Part shown: piece by piece, positions 61,561 through 64,000 of the stretch
Layout: the number at the start of each line of letters is the position of its first letter
Numbering within the stretch: position 1 is the first letter of the stretch
Assembly: GCA_963691815.1 (NCBI GenBank)
Contig: OY829651.1
Span: 11,772,417 to 11,836,416, forward strand
Direction: 5' to 3'
Source: Echiichthys vipera
Taxonomy: Eukaryota; Chordata; Actinopteri; Perciformes; Trachinidae
Length of the DNA stretch: 64,000 nucleotides
Position numbers and translations under genes: made by a program
Notes under the pieces: model-generated
Databases searched by the model: none
What the model was told of the DNA's origin: nothing
What the model saw: only the letters and a program-made list of their open reading frames with translations

Positions 61561-62949
61561 CACTATTTGATTGTCCTCTTTGGACCTAATGTGGTCAATG
61601 CTACACAAAGAAGCCGTGCACTTAGTGTTGTGCAGTGTGTCTGTTTTACTGCAATTCTTTGCCACGGGTACATATTTGCATGCAGTGTGTCGTATATCTG
61701 CAGAGTTGTAGCTGCGCTCAACTCATTGCTCATCATGTATGTGAAGTTTCAGAGCTTTTTGTCCTCTCAAACTGTCAAGGAACGATTTCCGTCCCCCACT
61801 GAGATGTGCGTCGATGTGTATTTTTAAGGAAAACTTATTTAGGTTTAAAGTTATGGAATAATGGCCAGTGTGGTGTGATACAGCTTTGCATTCCCTGAAA
61901 TATAAAATAAATCAGGTTTGACCTTTTTGCATTTTTAAATAATCATCACTCTATTGAATTAATGATGATCAATTTTGCATTTGGCATTAGTTATTTTTAG
62001 ACTATGCAGAATCTTTTCACCTACAAATTTACACGATTGGCTATTTTTTTGCACGCCTCCCTAGCCTTATTATGTGCCACTGTGTTTCCCCTTGCTGTTA
62101 TCATACTCTTGAAGTGCTCATAGGAGTTCATCATAACGATCTGCTCCTCTGTAGTGAAAATCTATCCAAAGGGTGAGTCAATCTGCGATCAGCTAAGAAT
62201 GCATAGGGCACTATCCGCAGTGGAAAACGAAGTCGAGCAGATCCGTATCACGTGGAAACACAGCATAACTTTTCTTCTCTTGATTGTGTTTCTTCAAAAG
62301 ACATCCTGACATCTGCAGACAGATGCTAGTTAACAATAGTTTACCCCGCAAGTAGAGACGGAATCTGCCCACCGTGTAGACGACTCCTGTGACTTCATCT
62401 CTCATCTCGTCAACAAACACAGACCTCAGATCAGTGTTCAACGTCTCGTCTCAGTCTGTCCCTCTAATGGAAGTCCCTCTCATTACGAGTTAGAGCCATC
62501 TGAAGTAACAACTGTCCCGTAAACGGCAGAGGGTGCACGTATAGTGTAACTGTTTATGTCACTGTTTAAAGAACAGCTAATGTAGCCGGTCATCATCTGC
62601 GTTACTTTGGACTGAAAGTAACCTTCTTGTGCGTCTTGTAATAGCTTGATTTTAACAGTGTAGACATTTTACACATCATGAAAAAATGCAAATTTAAATA
62701 AATAACATTAATTCTGTGTCACCTTATCTGTCTTAATCATCTCTCGACCCCTTAGATTTATCCTGCAATCCCAACACAAGATGTGTGTTCAGAACCACAT
62801 ATTGGGAGCTAATAACTAACTAAACTAACCTATTATTGACTAATAGTTTCAGTATTAAACCGTATCTGTGATTATTATTTTTAGATACTGATACTGAGAT
62901 CGTGTTTACGTCCGAATGTCCCAAAGCCAAATATGTGATCAACTTTTTT
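61561..62949. other. unassigned non-coding stretch
   Basis: The frames at 61567-61827 (plus) and 62211-62441 (minus) have no domain. No repeat is recognised. Confidence 0.45.
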
Positions 62950-63425
62950 TTGTCGAGTGTGCGTGTATGATTATGAATAATTAGAGGGAAAACTTAATTC
63001 ATAAGCCATTAAGTGTTATGAATAGCAATTTCTGTGACTCTCAGTGGCTCTTTAAGGCCACTCTGAAAGCGGCGCACAGAGCCAGCTCAGTTCTCCCTCT
63101 TTCTGGCAGCTATAATTGAGCCTAATAGCTGCAGCACAGACATAGGGAACCTCTTTGACACCTAGACCAAATTTTCTAATGAAACGATCAAATAAGCATC
63201 ATCTAGTCCCGGCATATCAAAGTCGCCAGCAGCTGGCAGCATGTCATAGTCTGACATTTGGGCTTTTTAAGCGCTGCCAGGCCTGTTTCCCTCCATGTCC
63301 TCTGGCCTTGTATTAACACTAATAATAGGGAAAGGTCTGCAAGCAGAAGAGATGTAGTGATGAATGGAGGAGACTTTTGCCAGCTGCTGAGGAGGAGACG
63401 TTGGCTGATTGCATCTGTAATAAAG
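62950..63425. promoter_or_regulatory. candidate conserved non-coding element beside a TG tract
   Basis: Non-repetitive block with homeodomain-type cores (GAATAATTAGAGG, AACTTAATTCATAAGCCATTAAGTG, GCTATAATTGAGCCTAATAGC), E-boxes (GCAGCTGGC, CCAGCTGCTG) and a GCTGATTGCATC Pbx/Hox-like site near the end. It directly abuts a 192-bp TG tract. This is the densest such cluster I see in the window, but function is inferred. Confidence 0.4.
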
Positions 63426-63431
63426 TATGAC

Positions 63432-64000
<569 letters not shown>

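Overview
The window looks like non-coding DNA from a teleost fish, probably a percomorph. I see no host protein-coding exon that I can support and no credible rRNA, tRNA or miRNA gene. The case for a fish rests on recognised families: a 5'-truncated RTE/Rex3-like LINE with a GATG-type tail, three kinds of tRNA-derived SINE-like elements, a Tc1-like element, hAT-like 'gctgcaact' MITEs, other short repeats common in teleosts, and five (TG)n tracts of 70-190 bp. Whether the window is an intergenic desert or one large intron cannot be told from the sequence. The open frames in it are short, often lack an ATG, and are mostly repeat-derived or simple-sequence frames (poly Cys-Val or Thr-His).

Layout. 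1-7.6 kb: mostly single-copy-looking AT-rich DNA with one hAT-like copy, a 42-bp tandem duplication and one copy of dispersed family C. 7.7-8.2 kb: an internally deleted Tc1-like element with about 100-bp inverted termini, TA target sites and a broken transposase C-terminus on the minus strand. 8.2-15 kb: unassigned DNA with a 'TATAGTATGC' repeat. 15-17 kb: a minus-strand SINE with a 12-bp target-site duplication, then a foldback element whose centre is a perfect RFX-type X-box palindrome. 22 kb: the LINE 3' end with a 12-bp duplication. 23-26 kb: a second foldback copy and a repeat carrying a consensus-like CTCF motif. 26-32.4 kb: three TG tracts, one with a 70-bp fully alternating purine-pyrimidine run, plus two SINE-type insertions. 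33-42 kb: more dispersed repeats and a tRNA-derived SINE. 42-64 kb: mostly unassigned sequence with candidate conserved non-coding blocks, further repeats, two TG tracts and a 67-bp (TA)n tract.

The clearest relation between parts is a LINE/SINE partnership. Two SINE copies (15.2 and 32.1 kb, minus strand) end in nearly the same 17-mer plus GATG-type tail as the LINE at 22.4 kb, and all three are flanked by 10-12 bp target-site duplications. This fits SINEs mobilised by that LINE's reverse transcriptase. I found no new multi-gene system. Repeat names are from memory of family consensus sequences and were not searched.
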